Of a stretch of DNA of 58,790 nucleotides, positions 43,699 through 52,648 are shown one piece after another. The notes under the pieces are model-generated. The model ran no database searches. It was not told the DNA's origin and saw nothing but the letters and a program-made list of their open reading frames with translations. Made by a program: the position numbers and the translations under genes. Position 1 is the first letter of the stretch. The number at the start of each line of letters is the position of its first letter. The stretch spans positions 1 to 58,790 of the forward strand of contig JAKSOY010000003.1 of NCBI GenBank assembly GCA_024405255.1, in the 5' to 3' direction. Source of the stretch: Kiritimatiellia bacterium (GTDB lineage Bacteria > Verrucomicrobiota > Kiritimatiellia > RFP12 > UBA1067).

Positions 43699-45312
43699 TT
43701 ATGCCAGCTCCTTTTGCAGAAGACGACGCGCCGAACCCGGACCCGCGAGTAGCGCGAGGAAGTAGGCTTCAATGCGGGACGCCAACGTCGTCTTGGTGAG
43801 ATCCGTACCAAAGATGGACGCATTGGCAAGGATGTTCTTAAGTTCGCCCTTGTAGGAAGATGGATCGTTCCAGACGATGCCCTTCAGCTGCGCCTGAAGA
43901 TCGTCCTTCAGCGGATCGGCCGAAACCTCCATCGCCTCGCCCTGGTCGTTCACGGCAAGGAGATAGCGCATCCAGCCGGCCAGAGCCAGCGGAATCGCCA
44001 CGAGCGTCTCAAGATCGCGCCCCTGGGCCAGATAGCTCTTGATCGTCTCGCCGAAGCGAATGCCGACCTTCTGCGACGTGTCGGTCGCAATGCGGCGCGG
44101 ATCATCGGGCATGAACGAATTCGGCAGACGTTCGTTGACAACTTCGTCGATGAACGCTTTCGGCGACAGGATCTTGGGATCCACCACGACGGGCAGCCCT
44201 TCCACATAGCCAAGGCGTTTCACCAGGTTGACCAAATCGGAATCCTCCATCTCCTTGCAGATGAGCGTGTAGCCCAAGAGGCACCCGTACATCGACATCG
44301 CCGTGTGAAGCGGATTGAGGCAGGTCGTCACCTTCATCTTCTCAGTCATATTGACCGTGTCGCGGTCGCAGAAGTAGACGCCGGCCTTTTCAAGCGGCGG
44401 ACGGCCATTCGGGAACTTGTCTTCGACCACGAGATACTGCGGCTTTTCGGCATTCACAAACGGCGCAATGAACGTCTTCTTGGACGTGATGATCGGCTCC
44501 ATGCCCTCGATGCCGTCCTTCGCGAGCGACTCCTGCACCATCGGATGCGGACGCGGCGTGATCTTGTCGATCATCGACCACGGGAATGCAACCTTCGACT
44601 CATCCTTGAGATAGGCGAGGAAGTCGTCACCGACAAACCCATTCGCCTTCCAGGCTTCGGCCATCGCCAGAACCGAGCCCATCAGCTTCTCGCCATTGTG
44701 CGAACAGTTGTCCATCGAGACAACGGCGAGCGGCAGCGCACCCGCCTGGAAACGCTTGAAGAGAAGCGCACAGACGATTGCCATCGCGTGGCGGGCCTTT
44801 GCAGGACCCTCCTGCATATCCGCTTCGACAACGGGAAGGTAGGTGCCATCCGGCTTCTTGAGGGCATACCCCTTCTCGGTAATCGTGAACGACAGCATCT
44901 TCAACGACGGAGCCGTAAAAATCGCCGTCAGTTTTTCGACACTCGCCGGATCGGCGAAGTTCGCCTTGACGCCGCAAGCAACACCCGCGAGCACTTCACG
45001 TGAAGTCGTACCATCCGGATTGAGCAACACGTTCAGTGTGAGCGAATCGTGCGCATCATAGATCTGATCAATGATGTCATAGTCGAACGTATCGCAGGCG
45101 ATGATACCCGTCTGGGCAAGGCCCTCGTTCAACAGACGCTGATTGAGAGAGCCGATAAATCCGCGAAAGATATTGCCAGCACCAAAATGCACCCACTCGG
45201 GCGTTGCCTTTGTCTGGGCGCGAACCGCATCAATGTCGAATTTCGGCAGCACAACATTGGCCGCCTGCCACTCGGCCGCCTGGGTGCGGATCGAGTCAAG
45301 AGTCAACTTCAT
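43699..45312 (-). CDS. uxuB: Fructuronate reductase (mannonate oxidoreductase), long form
   Basis: Polyol-dehydrogenase family, 537 residues, comparable to the long UxuB found in some anaerobes. N-terminal Rossmann region (WVHFGAGNIFRGF), SMDNCSHNGEK, the K-containing active-site region CLNPLHTAMSMYGCLLGY. It reduces fructuronate to mannonate with NADH. ATG 45312 has GAGGAGAAG upstream; an ATG further upstream lacks one. Mannitol dehydrogenase is the alternative, but the neighbouring uxuA decides. It lies 33 bases after uxuA. Confidence 0.82.
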   Translation of the reverse strand: MKLTLDSIRTQAAEWQAANVVLPKFDIDAVRAQTKATPEWVHFGAGNIFRGFIGSLNQRLLNEGLAQTGIIACDTFDYDIIDQIYDAHDSLTLNVLLNPDGTTSREVLAGVACGVKANFADPASVEKLTAIFTAPSLKMLSFTITEKGYALKKPDGTYLPVVEADMQEGPAKARHAMAIVCALLFKRFQAGALPLAVVSMDNCSHNGEKLMGSVLAMAEAWKANGFVGDDFLAYLKDESKVAFPWSMIDKITPRPHPMVQESLAKDGIEGMEPIITSKKTFIAPFVNAEKPQYLVVEDKFPNGRPPLEKAGVYFCDRDTVNMTEKMKVTTCLNPLHTAMSMYGCLLGYTLICKEMEDSDLVNLVKRLGYVEGLPVVVDPKILSPKAFIDEVVNERLPNSFMPDDPRRIATDTSQKVGIRFGETIKSYLAQGRDLETLVAIPLALAGWMRYLLAVNDQGEAMEVSADPLKDDLQAQLKGIVWNDPSSYKGELKNILANASIFGTDLTKTTLASRIEAYFLALLAGPGSARRLLQKELA

Positions 45313-45345
45313 AATAAACTTCTCCTCGTGTTTCAGTAAATGCAA

Positions 45346-46512
45346 TTAAAGTCCATAAGCCCGACGCAGACCGCATTCGAGTCCGCGCAGTTCCGAGAGA
45401 CCAGTCATACGACCGACGAAAGAATATCCCCAATAGCAAGGACGATCCTTGTCGATGAAGAACTGTCGGCCATGATCGGGTCGCAGGAAAATCTTTTCGC
45501 CACGCCGCTTCTCTTCGCGCAGCAATTCGAGTACGAGTGCAGGCATGTCGACCTTGCCGGTCAAATGGCTTTCCGACTCACGGAACACGCCGTTCGGCGC
45601 ATAGACGAGATTACGGAAGTGGCAGAAATGGATGCGACGCGCAAACTCATGGAAGATTGCAACCTCGTCGTTCGCAAGGCTGCCGCCGAGCGATCCCGTG
45701 CAGAGCGTGAAACCGACTCGCTCGCTCGGACACGCCTCGCACATCTTTCGCATGTCCTCTGCATTCGAAAGAATACGCGGCAAGCCGAAGATCGGATACG
45801 GCGGATCATCCGGGTGGATGGCCATTGTCAGTCCGGTCTCCTCAAGAACCGGCGTAATGTCATTCAGAAATCCGTAAAGGTGATCGCGCAGCCCCTGTTC
45901 GCCAACAGATGCATACTCGCGCACCTGTGAAAGGAACTCGTCAGGGGTCAGATCGTCAACGGTACCGGGCAAGCCCATGAGAATCGTCTTCTCAAGACGC
46001 GTCTTATCCGCGTCCGTCGCCTTCGCCCAGACCTCTTTCGCCTTTTCGACAGTTTCGGCATCGTAGGTCTCGGTCGCTCCGGGACGCTTCAGCGCGAAAA
46101 TGTCAAATGCGGCGATTTCGTAGGGATTGTACGTCATCACGATCGAACCGTCGTCCAGACGAGTCTGCACATCGGTGCGCGTCCAATCCAACACGGGCAT
46201 GAAATTGTAGCACACCGTCTTCACCCCGCAGGCCGCAACGGCACGAAGAGAGGCTTTATAGTTCTCGATGTACTGCTTCCAATTCCCCGTATGCTTCTTA
46301 ATGTCTTCATGGACAGGTATCGATTCAACCACTGTCCACGCAAGCCCGGCGGCACGCACCTTCTCGGCACGTGCGCGGACTTCGTCGAGCGGCCAGGCTT
46401 CCCCCGGTTTCCGCTCATAGAGTGCAGCGACAATATCCTCCACTCCCGTCTGGCGGATTTCCGCCAGCGAGAGTGGATCACCGTCGCCGAACCATCTCCA
46501 ACAGGCTCTCAT
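45346..46512 (-). CDS. uxuA: Mannonate dehydratase
   Basis: Metal-dependent TIM-barrel dehydratase turning mannonate into 2-keto-3-deoxygluconate. Signatures: WRWFGDGDPLSLAEIRQ start, TVVESIPVHEDIK, CYNFMPVLDWTRTD, MAIHPDDPPYPIFGLPRI, FTLCTGSLGG and the DHGRQFF region near the end. 388 residues, the expected length. Between rhaA and uxuB, it gives the glucuronate branch two of its steps; uxaC, kdgK and kdgA are not in the window. Confidence 0.93.
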   Translation of the reverse strand: MRACWRWFGDGDPLSLAEIRQTGVEDIVAALYERKPGEAWPLDEVRARAEKVRAAGLAWTVVESIPVHEDIKKHTGNWKQYIENYKASLRAVAACGVKTVCYNFMPVLDWTRTDVQTRLDDGSIVMTYNPYEIAAFDIFALKRPGATETYDAETVEKAKEVWAKATDADKTRLEKTILMGLPGTVDDLTPDEFLSQVREYASVGEQGLRDHLYGFLNDITPVLEETGLTMAIHPDDPPYPIFGLPRILSNAEDMRKMCEACPSERVGFTLCTGSLGGSLANDEVAIFHEFARRIHFCHFRNLVYAPNGVFRESESHLTGKVDMPALVLELLREEKRRGEKIFLRPDHGRQFFIDKDRPCYWGYSFVGRMTGLSELRGLECGLRRAYGL

Positions 46513-46530
46513 GCGATCAGTGCCTTTGCC

Positions 46531-47775
46531 TTAGACGCGCTTGGACTGGACGTCGCGCTCGTACTTGAGCACTTCGGCCATCCAGCTTTCGTTCGCCGGC
46601 TGCTTCGCACGCGCGCAGAATTCTTCCCACACGGCGCCCATCGGATACGTCTTGAGCTCTTCCTGGAGGACGAGCTGTTCGGTGAACTGCGCGCCGTCCT
46701 GAAGCGTCTTCAGCGTTTCCTTCGGCTCGAGCAGCGCTTCCAGAAGCGCCTTCTGCATATTGCGCATGCCCAGCACCCACGCCGCCACGCGGTTGATGGA
46801 CGCATCGAAATAGTCAAGCGCAATGATGAAGTTCTTCGGGCCCATGCGAACGATTTCGTGCGCCGCATTGCGCAGATCGTCGTTCACGCGGATCACGTGG
46901 TCGGAATCCCAACGCACCGGACGCGAGATGTGGAACGCCACCTTGCCGAAGAACATGAGGAACGAGCTGATCTTGTCCGCCACATTTTCGGAGAGATGGA
47001 AGTGTCCCATATCGAGCAACGCGAGGATCTTCTGCTTGAGGGCGTAGCCCATCACGAACTCGTGCGAGCAGACCGTGTAGCTTTCCACGCCGATGCCGAA
47101 GAGCTTCGACTCGAGGAACGGCACACAGGCCTTCTTGTCGTAGTTGTACTTGAAGATCTTGTCCAGAGACTCCGCCATGCGCTGACGCGGACCGAGACGA
47201 TCGCTCGGTTCGTCCTTGAGACCGTCGGGCATCCAGAAGTTGATGCCGCAGGGGCTCTTCAGCTCCTTGCCGAAGTACTCGGCGATCTTCAGGCACTGCA
47301 CGCCGTGCTTGATCCAGAACTCGCGGATCTTCTTGTCGGGGCTCGATAGCGTAAGACCGTCCTTGACGTTCGCGTGCGAGAAGAAAGTGGGGTTGAAGTC
47401 GAGCTTAACGCCCGTCTTCTTCGCCCACTTCACCCACGGCTCGAACTGTTCGGGGCCGATCTTGTCGCGGTCGACGAGTCCGTTCTTATGCACACCATAG
47501 CAGGCGTGAAGATTGAGACGATGCTTCCCTGGAATCAGGGACATCGCAAACTCGACATCCTGCATCAGCTCTTCGGGCGTACGGGCCTTGCCGGGATAGT
47601 TGCCCGTGGTCTGAATGCCGCCGGTCGCACCGGCGTCATTCTCAAAACCACAGACGTCATCACCCTGCCAGCAATGCATCGAGATCGAGATGCTCTGGAG
47701 CGCCTTGATGGCCTTCTCCGTGTCGACGCCCAATGCGGCATACTGCTTTTTCGCAGCTTCGTACTGTGCACTCAT
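46531..47775 (-). CDS. rhaA: L-rhamnose isomerase
   Basis: Converts L-rhamnose to L-rhamnulose. 414 residues from ATG 47775 with AAGGAG upstream. Signatures: SISMHCWQGDDVCGFE, LNLHACYG, DFNPTFFSHANVKDG, INFWMPDGLKDEP, LDMGHFHLSENVADK and ALDYFDASINRVAAWVLG, including metal-ligand histidines and aspartates. rhaB and rhaD are not nearby, so downstream steps must be elsewhere or different. Confidence 0.95.
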   Translation of the reverse strand: MSAQYEAAKKQYAALGVDTEKAIKALQSISISMHCWQGDDVCGFENDAGATGGIQTTGNYPGKARTPEELMQDVEFAMSLIPGKHRLNLHACYGVHKNGLVDRDKIGPEQFEPWVKWAKKTGVKLDFNPTFFSHANVKDGLTLSSPDKKIREFWIKHGVQCLKIAEYFGKELKSPCGINFWMPDGLKDEPSDRLGPRQRMAESLDKIFKYNYDKKACVPFLESKLFGIGVESYTVCSHEFVMGYALKQKILALLDMGHFHLSENVADKISSFLMFFGKVAFHISRPVRWDSDHVIRVNDDLRNAAHEIVRMGPKNFIIALDYFDASINRVAAWVLGMRNMQKALLEALLEPKETLKTLQDGAQFTEQLVLQEELKTYPMGAVWEEFCARAKQPANESWMAEVLKYERDVQSKRV

Positions 47776-47801
47776 GGTAGACTCCTTGTTCTGAAACGGG
47801 A

Positions 47802-49346
47802 TTAAACCACGACTTCCCAACCGTTACGGCAGTAGTCACGCTTGAGCGAGATGCCCATCTTACGGCAGGAGCAGCCTTCCGGGAAGTCCATCTTGATCGG
47901 ATCCCAACCAAAGCCCGTGTCATAGACATAGCTCATATTGCAGAGCTGGCACAGCACGGCGCCGCGGCCACCGACTTCAGCCGGCGAGATCGTGGTCTTG
48001 CGCGTGAAGTAGCATTCGACGAAGTTCTGAACCTGGTTCGGGCTCTTGTAGAGCTGCACCGGCGCAGTCGCGAGGCTGTACTTCTTGTCGAGCGCATCGC
48101 AGGTGCCCGCGAGGCGGTTATCCGTCTTCACGAGGCAGTCCGTACCATAGTCCTTGCCGACGGACGCGGCGATGAGCTTGAGTCCGGCGACCGGCTTCAT
48201 GTCGGCGAGCGCCTGACGGATTTCCGGCGTGGGCGTACCCACATCGCCTTCCCACACGGCGATCTTGCCGCGGTTGACCGCCACAACACCCTTCGTGCCG
48301 TAGAACACCGTGCCCCACGTGCCGAACGGACCGTGATAGAGCTCGATGTCGCCGGCCTTGCCCTTGAAGAGCATCTTCATACCGAACTGACGGCGGCCGC
48401 CATGGTTGAGGTCGGTCGAATACGGTTCCATCGAACGGATGATCTGGTACGGACCGCTCTTGTCCATATCCATGCCCCACTGCGCGATGTCAAGGTGATG
48501 CGCACCCCAGTCGCCATTATAGCCCGTCGCGAAATCGTCATCGAAACGCCAGAACATCGGGTACCAGTTGTTCACACCCTTCGGCGCGAGCTGGTTCGAA
48601 TACGGACGCCACTTCGCCGGGCCGAGCCACATATCCCAGCCCCAAGCGCCGAGCTGCTCGAAACCTTCGCTCTCCTTCGCCGCGTTCTTCGGATCGTCGA
48701 AGAAACGGATCGGGTGGCTCGGACCGCCCAGCTTGTTACCACCACGGCCGTAGTTCGCATCCACGAACTTGAGGTCGCCGATGAAGCCGTTGCGCACGAC
48801 CATGCAGGCCGTACGGAACTCGCGCCAGGAGCGCTGCATCGAACCCGTCTGGAACACGCGGTTGTACTTCGCCTGCGCGGCGATGACCTTGCGGCTCTCG
48901 TCCACATTGTACGTGAGCGGCTTTTCGCAATAGACGTCCTTACCGGCCTTCATCGCCTCGACGGCGATGTAGGCGTGCCAGTGGTCCGGCGTCGCGATGC
49001 AGACCATGTCGATGGACGGGTCCTTGAGCACGTCGCGGAAATCGGCCACCATCTTGCAGTTGCTTTCGATCTTCCGCTTGCCGTAGTAGCTGTTCACGCG
49101 CTTCGCGGCCTCTTCACGACGCGTCTTGTCGACGTCGCACACCATCACGACCTTCGCACCGTGATCGTACTGGCTGAGGAACTGCGGCAGAAGCGCGGTA
49201 CGGCCCTGAATGCCGAGACCGATCATCGCCACATTCGCCTTTTCACCGGCCTTGAGCACGCGCGGCGGAATCGCCGTCGCCGCATGGCCCACGAGCGTCG
49301 CCGCTGCGGCCGAACCAAACAAAAAGTTTCTTCTGTTGAGATTCAT
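47802..49346 (-). CDS. Tat-exported Gfo/Idh/MocA oxidoreductase
   Basis: 514 residues. Twin-arginine signal [22 protein letters not shown], then the NAD(P)-binding [11 protein letters not shown] and the family motif YCEKPLTYN with the conserved lysine. The substrate half carries [16 protein letters not shown]. Such enzymes hold their cofactor tightly and oxidise or reduce a sugar carbon; export in folded form by Tat fits. Substrate unknown. It lies 26 bases upstream of rhaA, with an AAGGA site eight bases from the ATG. Upstream repeats at 49377-49410 may be operator sites. Confidence 0.82.
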   Translation of the reverse strand: MNLNRRNFLFGSAAAATLVGHAATAIPPRVLKAGEKANVAMIGLGIQGRTALLPQFLSQYDHGAKVVMVCDVDKTRREEAAKRVNSYYGKRKIESNCKMVADFRDVLKDPSIDMVCIATPDHWHAYIAVEAMKAGKDVYCEKPLTYNVDESRKVIAAQAKYNRVFQTGSMQRSWREFRTACMVVRNGFIGDLKFVDANYGRGGNKLGGPSHPIRFFDDPKNAAKESEGFEQLGAWGWDMWLGPAKWRPYSNQLAPKGVNNWYPMFWRFDDDFATGYNGDWGAHHLDIAQWGMDMDKSGPYQIIRSMEPYSTDLNHGGRRQFGMKMLFKGKAGDIELYHGPFGTWGTVFYGTKGVVAVNRGKIAVWEGDVGTPTPEIRQALADMKPVAGLKLIAASVGKDYGTDCLVKTDNRLAGTCDALDKKYSLATAPVQLYKSPNQVQNFVECYFTRKTTISPAEVGGRGAVLCQLCNMSYVYDTGFGWDPIKMDFPEGCSCRKMGISLKRDYCRNGWEVVV

Positions 49347-49376
49347 CTGTTTTTTCCTTTTTATTCTACGCTGAAT

Positions 49377-49410
49377 TGTTGCTGTCGATTTTGATCTGTT
49401 ACTGTCGATT
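49377..49410. repeat. Direct repeat TGTTRCTGTCGATT, 20-base spacing
   Basis: TGTTGCTGTCGATT (49377-49390) and TGTTACTGTCGATT (49397-49410) differ at one base and start 20 bases apart, two helical turns. They lie 31-64 bases upstream of the oxidoreductase start in the gap between two genes of the sugar locus. Confidence 0.6.
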
Positions 49411-49412
49411 GC

Positions 49413-50294
49413 CTAGCAACGTCCGAGACGCTGCAGGAACTTGAACGATTCCGAGACTGCCAGAAGCGAATCGAAATGCGTGCTGCATTCGAAGATCCAC
49501 CACTTCACGCCATCGGCGTCGCAGGTGGCGGAGACTTCCGCCCAGTTGACGCCCTTGTATCCCGGGGCCGGCTTTCCGAGGATGCCGTCGAACGACTTCC
49601 CCGCCATCTTGCGTCCGCCATTTTCCCGCGCGTGCATGGTGATCGAACGATGCGGGTACTTGCGCCACTGCTCGCAGGGATCGTTGCCCGTCGCGAGAGT
49701 CCAGCCCACATCGTGTTCCATGCACACTTCAGGACGCGTATGCGAGAAGAAATAGTCCCAGTAGGTCGTTCCGTCCTTCATCTTGAGGTCGAACTCGGTC
49801 GTATGGTTGTGAAGACCGATCTTGCAGCCATACTGCGCCGCCGTTTCAGCGGCCTTGTTGTAGTAGTCGACCAGCCGCTTGAGGAAATCATCAAGCGGCT
49901 GCCCTTTGCGCGGGAAGTTCCCTTCACCCGCGCAGATGAGCAGATTGTTGCCGAACGTTCGATGGAATTCGCTGGTCGCCTTGATTCGCTCAGGCGAGAA
50001 ATCCTTCGTTCGAACATGCGCCCCGCACGCCACAAGACCGGTGTCATCCAGGATCTTCTTGAGCTGGGCGGCCGTTTTGCCCCAAAGGCTTTGGAATTCG
50101 ACGGCCCCGTAGCCGATCTTCGCCACATCTGCAAGGGCCTTTTCCAGACCGTTCTTGCGAATGTAGGCAATGAGCGAATAGAGCTGAACGCCGACGATCT
50201 TCTTCTGCGGCGGGGGAACCGCGAGCGCGGGCATTGCGCATGCCGCGCCGAGGCCCCCCACGAATGCACGTCGTGAAATGCAGGACTGTTGCAT
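49413..50294 (-). CDS. Tat-exported sugar isomerase/epimerase-like TIM barrel (copy 1)
   Basis: 293 residues. Signal ISRRAFVGGLGAACAMPALA, then a xylose-isomerase-like TIM barrel (VGVQLYSLIAYIRKNGLEKALADVAKIGYGAVEF, GLHNHTTEF, MEHDVGWTLATG, TMHAREN) with histidine/glutamate/aspartate metal ligands. Paralogue of the next upstream gene. It could isomerise, epimerise or cleave an oxidised sugar. ATG 50294 is chosen over a TTG six bases upstream. Confidence 0.78.
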   Translation of the reverse strand: MQQSCISRRAFVGGLGAACAMPALAVPPPQKKIVGVQLYSLIAYIRKNGLEKALADVAKIGYGAVEFQSLWGKTAAQLKKILDDTGLVACGAHVRTKDFSPERIKATSEFHRTFGNNLLICAGEGNFPRKGQPLDDFLKRLVDYYNKAAETAAQYGCKIGLHNHTTEFDLKMKDGTTYWDYFFSHTRPEVCMEHDVGWTLATGNDPCEQWRKYPHRSITMHARENGGRKMAGKSFDGILGKPAPGYKGVNWAEVSATCDADGVKWWIFECSTHFDSLLAVSESFKFLQRLGRC

Positions 50295-50312
50295 GTTCAA
50301 ATGTTCCCGTCG

Positions 50313-51206
50313 TTAGCAGCGGCCGATGCTCTTGAGATACTCGAAGGACGGCTTGATGGCGTCGAGCGTATTGTCATGGCGCTCGCATTCGACCACCCAC
50401 CACTGCACGCCGTCGGCATCCGCCGTCGTCATGAGCTTCTTCCACTGCACACCCACGGCGCAGACCTTGCCTTCCGCATCGCAACCCGGCTTGCCGAGAA
50501 TGGCATCGAACTTCTTGACGCCGCGGCCCATGCCGTTCTCCTTCGCGTGAAGCGTGGGGGAACGATGCGGATACTTCTTGTACTGTTCGCACGGATCGTA
50601 ACCGGCGCAGGCGGTCCAGCCGACGTCCTGCTCCATGCACACGTTCTTGTGCGTATTGGTGAAGAAGTAATCCCAATAGGTGGTGCCGCAGGAAAGCTTG
50701 CGGTCGAATTCGCCGGTATGGTTGTGCAGACCGACCTTGCAGCCAAACCCGGCCGCCTGTTCCGCCGCCGTGTTGTAGTAGTCGACGAGCATCTTGAGGA
50801 AGTCGTCAAGCTTCTGGTTCTTGCCCGGGAAGTTGCCGCCGCCGGGGCAGATGATGGTCTTGTTGCCGAACTCGAGGTTGTGTTCGCAGGTCTTCTTCAC
50901 ATTGTCAGGCGAGAAGGCATCGCGGCCGACATGCGTACCGCAGGCGATGAGGCCGTTGTCCGCCAGCATCTTTTTCCACTCCTTGCCGCTCTTGCCCCAC
51001 TCGCCGGCCAGCTCGACGCCCTTGTAGCCGATCTTGGCCACTTCTTCAAGCGCCTTCTCGATGCCGTTCTTCTTGATGAAGCCGCGGATCGAATAGAGCT
51101 GCACCGCCACGTTGCCCACGGGCTTGAGAGCACCGAACGAAGGCAGCGCGAAAGCGGCACCCGCCGCACCCATGGCCGCCAGAAAATCTCTTCTGTTCAT
51201 CTTCAT
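50313..51206 (-). CDS. Tat-exported sugar isomerase/epimerase-like TIM barrel (copy 2)
   Basis: 297 residues. Signal MNRRDFLAAMGAAGAAFALPSFGA, then VAVQLYSIRGFIKKNGIEKALEEVAKIGYKGVELAG, VGLHNHTGEF, MEQDVGWTACAGYDPCEQ, TLHAKENG. It shares its length, motif order and the ending GRC with copy 1, so the pair is a tandem duplication that has since diverged. It starts 87 bases after the stop of the upstream gene. Confidence 0.8.
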   Translation of the reverse strand: MKMNRRDFLAAMGAAGAAFALPSFGALKPVGNVAVQLYSIRGFIKKNGIEKALEEVAKIGYKGVELAGEWGKSGKEWKKMLADNGLIACGTHVGRDAFSPDNVKKTCEHNLEFGNKTIICPGGGNFPGKNQKLDDFLKMLVDYYNTAAEQAAGFGCKVGLHNHTGEFDRKLSCGTTYWDYFFTNTHKNVCMEQDVGWTACAGYDPCEQYKKYPHRSPTLHAKENGMGRGVKKFDAILGKPGCDAEGKVCAVGVQWKKLMTTADADGVQWWVVECERHDNTLDAIKPSFEYLKSIGRC

Positions 51207-51272
51207 TGTTTTAGCCTTTCTTTGGATTAAAATTTATCTGATTTGCCTTATGGTCTTAGCACTCTCTAAAAA

Positions 51273-51297
51273 CTAACACCTAACACCTAAAACCTAG
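51273..51297. repeat. Telomere-like CTAACAC repeat
   Basis: CTAACACCTAACACCTAAAACCTAG, about three units of an AACACCT type run, directly abutting the stop codon of the isomerase-like gene. On the minus strand it reads TTAGGTG-type repeats. The rest of the 87-base gap has no clear promoter or gene. Confidence 0.7.
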
Positions 51298-52559
51298 CCG
51301 TTAAGCTGCTTCATGGTCACGACCGGAAGGTCCTTCGTCGGGGCCTTCATCGGCTTGAGCGCGGCCGTGTCGAACGCAAAACCGTTCGCGCCGAGATTCC
51401 AGATGACCGGCGCCGTGTTGAGGATGGTCGCCTTGAAGCCCTGAAGCGTGGCGCCCATATTGCCGGTGTGGGACGAATTGCATCCCTCGTTTTCGATGAC
51501 GAATGGGTTCTTGAAGCCCTTCTTCATCAGCGTCTGGAGGAACTTCGTCCAATCGCACGAATCGCTGCCGCCGAAGCCCGGCAGACGCGGCTCGTAGTTG
51601 AGACGCGCCCATTCGTTCGCGGCAATCGGTACACCGGCCTTCTTGGCGAGTTTCGGGTCGACCACCTGTTCCGGATAGAGACGGCCCCAATGCACGGCAT
51701 CCGCCGTGGTCGGGAAGTTGCGCGTGCCCTTGATGTGGACGCGGCGCAGACGCTTGAAGTCCATCGCTTCGATCACGTCGCTCGGATCGATATGCTGCCA
51801 GATGTCGTGCGAAGGATCGTAGGTCTCCTGCAACGACCACGAAATGTCGTCGTCCAGAATCGCATACATCAACTTGCGCGCCGCCAGGCAGCCCGGCAGG
51901 TTGTTGTAGCAATCCGGCGCCGAAGCCGACTGCCAGCCTTCCATCGGACAGTTCTCGACGCAGAGCGTCACACCCAGCGACTTCGCGTAGCGGAGGATCG
52001 GCGTGAAGACCTTCTTGAACTTGTTGAGGTTCTTCTCGAACCCGCCATCCTGACGACCCAGAATGTGATCGTAGCCGACGAACGTGCCGCACACGACGTC
52101 GTTCGCATCGCCGCCCAGCAAGGCCGCCATGCGGATGAGCTTGAGGATGTGGTTCTGGTTGATTTCCTGCAGCTGTTCGGTCTTGGCGCCGATGAGGTTG
52201 TCATACGCGCCAATGGAAATGCGCATGCCCGTCTTGTTGCAGAGCTCGATCACGCGCTTCGCTTCTTCGACGCCGAAATGTTCGTAGTCGAGGTGCGTGG
52301 CGATGTGGTCCGCACGGTCCGTGTCACGACGGAACACGCAGACTTCCAGTCCCTGCGCACCGACACTCTGCGCACGCTTCACCACATCTTCAAAGGTACG
52401 ATCGCCGGCGAATGCAGAGGTCATCAGCCAAATCGGATTGTTCATCGGCTTCGGAGCGCCCTCGCCGAATCCCGGCAATTCCGCACCCTGGGTCCGTCGA
52501 CCCACCGCCGCCACCGCCGCAGCAGCCGCGCCCATCTTGAAAAAGTCTCGTCTATTCAT
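51294..52559 (-). CDS. Tat-exported xylose-isomerase-like TIM-barrel protein
   Basis: 421 residues from ATG 52559. Signal MNRRDFFKMGAAAAAVAAVG, then a TIM barrel with ENCPMEGWQ, LDDDISWSLQETYDPSHDIWQHIDPSD, RRVHIKGTRNF and FVIENEGCNSSHTGN, giving the acidic and histidine ligands of the xylose-isomerase-like family. The molecule is longer than the two paralogues and only distantly related. Opens the long run towards uxuB; AAGGAAGG lies nine bases before the ATG. Reaction unknown. Confidence 0.78.
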   Translation of the reverse strand: MNRRDFFKMGAAAAAVAAVGRRTQGAELPGFGEGAPKPMNNPIWLMTSAFAGDRTFEDVVKRAQSVGAQGLEVCVFRRDTDRADHIATHLDYEHFGVEEAKRVIELCNKTGMRISIGAYDNLIGAKTEQLQEINQNHILKLIRMAALLGGDANDVVCGTFVGYDHILGRQDGGFEKNLNKFKKVFTPILRYAKSLGVTLCVENCPMEGWQSASAPDCYNNLPGCLAARKLMYAILDDDISWSLQETYDPSHDIWQHIDPSDVIEAMDFKRLRRVHIKGTRNFPTTADAVHWGRLYPEQVVDPKLAKKAGVPIAANEWARLNYEPRLPGFGGSDSCDWTKFLQTLMKKGFKNPFVIENEGCNSSHTGNMGATLQGFKATILNTAPVIWNLGANGFAFDTAALKPMKAPTKDLPVVTMKQLNG

Positions 52560-52579
52560 TTTATTACCTTCCTTCAATT

Positions 52580-52605
52580 CCGTGCGGAGAAAAATGTCCG
52601 CACGG
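52580..52605. other. Hairpin in the leader of the isomerase-like gene
   Basis: CCGTGCGGA and TCCGCACGG form a nine-base stem with an eight-base loop between the predicted start and the ribosome site. On the minus strand it contains GTGCGGACATT, also found in the terminator beyond lacZ. Could be an operator or leader structure. Confidence 0.5.
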
Positions 52606-52615
52606 AGATGATGTA

Positions 52616-52645
52616 ATTATATCACAAATTGCCCCCTTTGGGCAA
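52616..52645 (-). promoter_or_regulatory. Promoter of the isomerase-to-uxuB run
   Basis: TTGCCC (52645-52640), 18-base spacer, TGA-TATAAT (TATAAT at 52621-52616) on the minus strand, immediately downstream of the lacZ stop. Start near 52609. Confidence 0.65.
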
Positions 52646-52648
52646 ACC

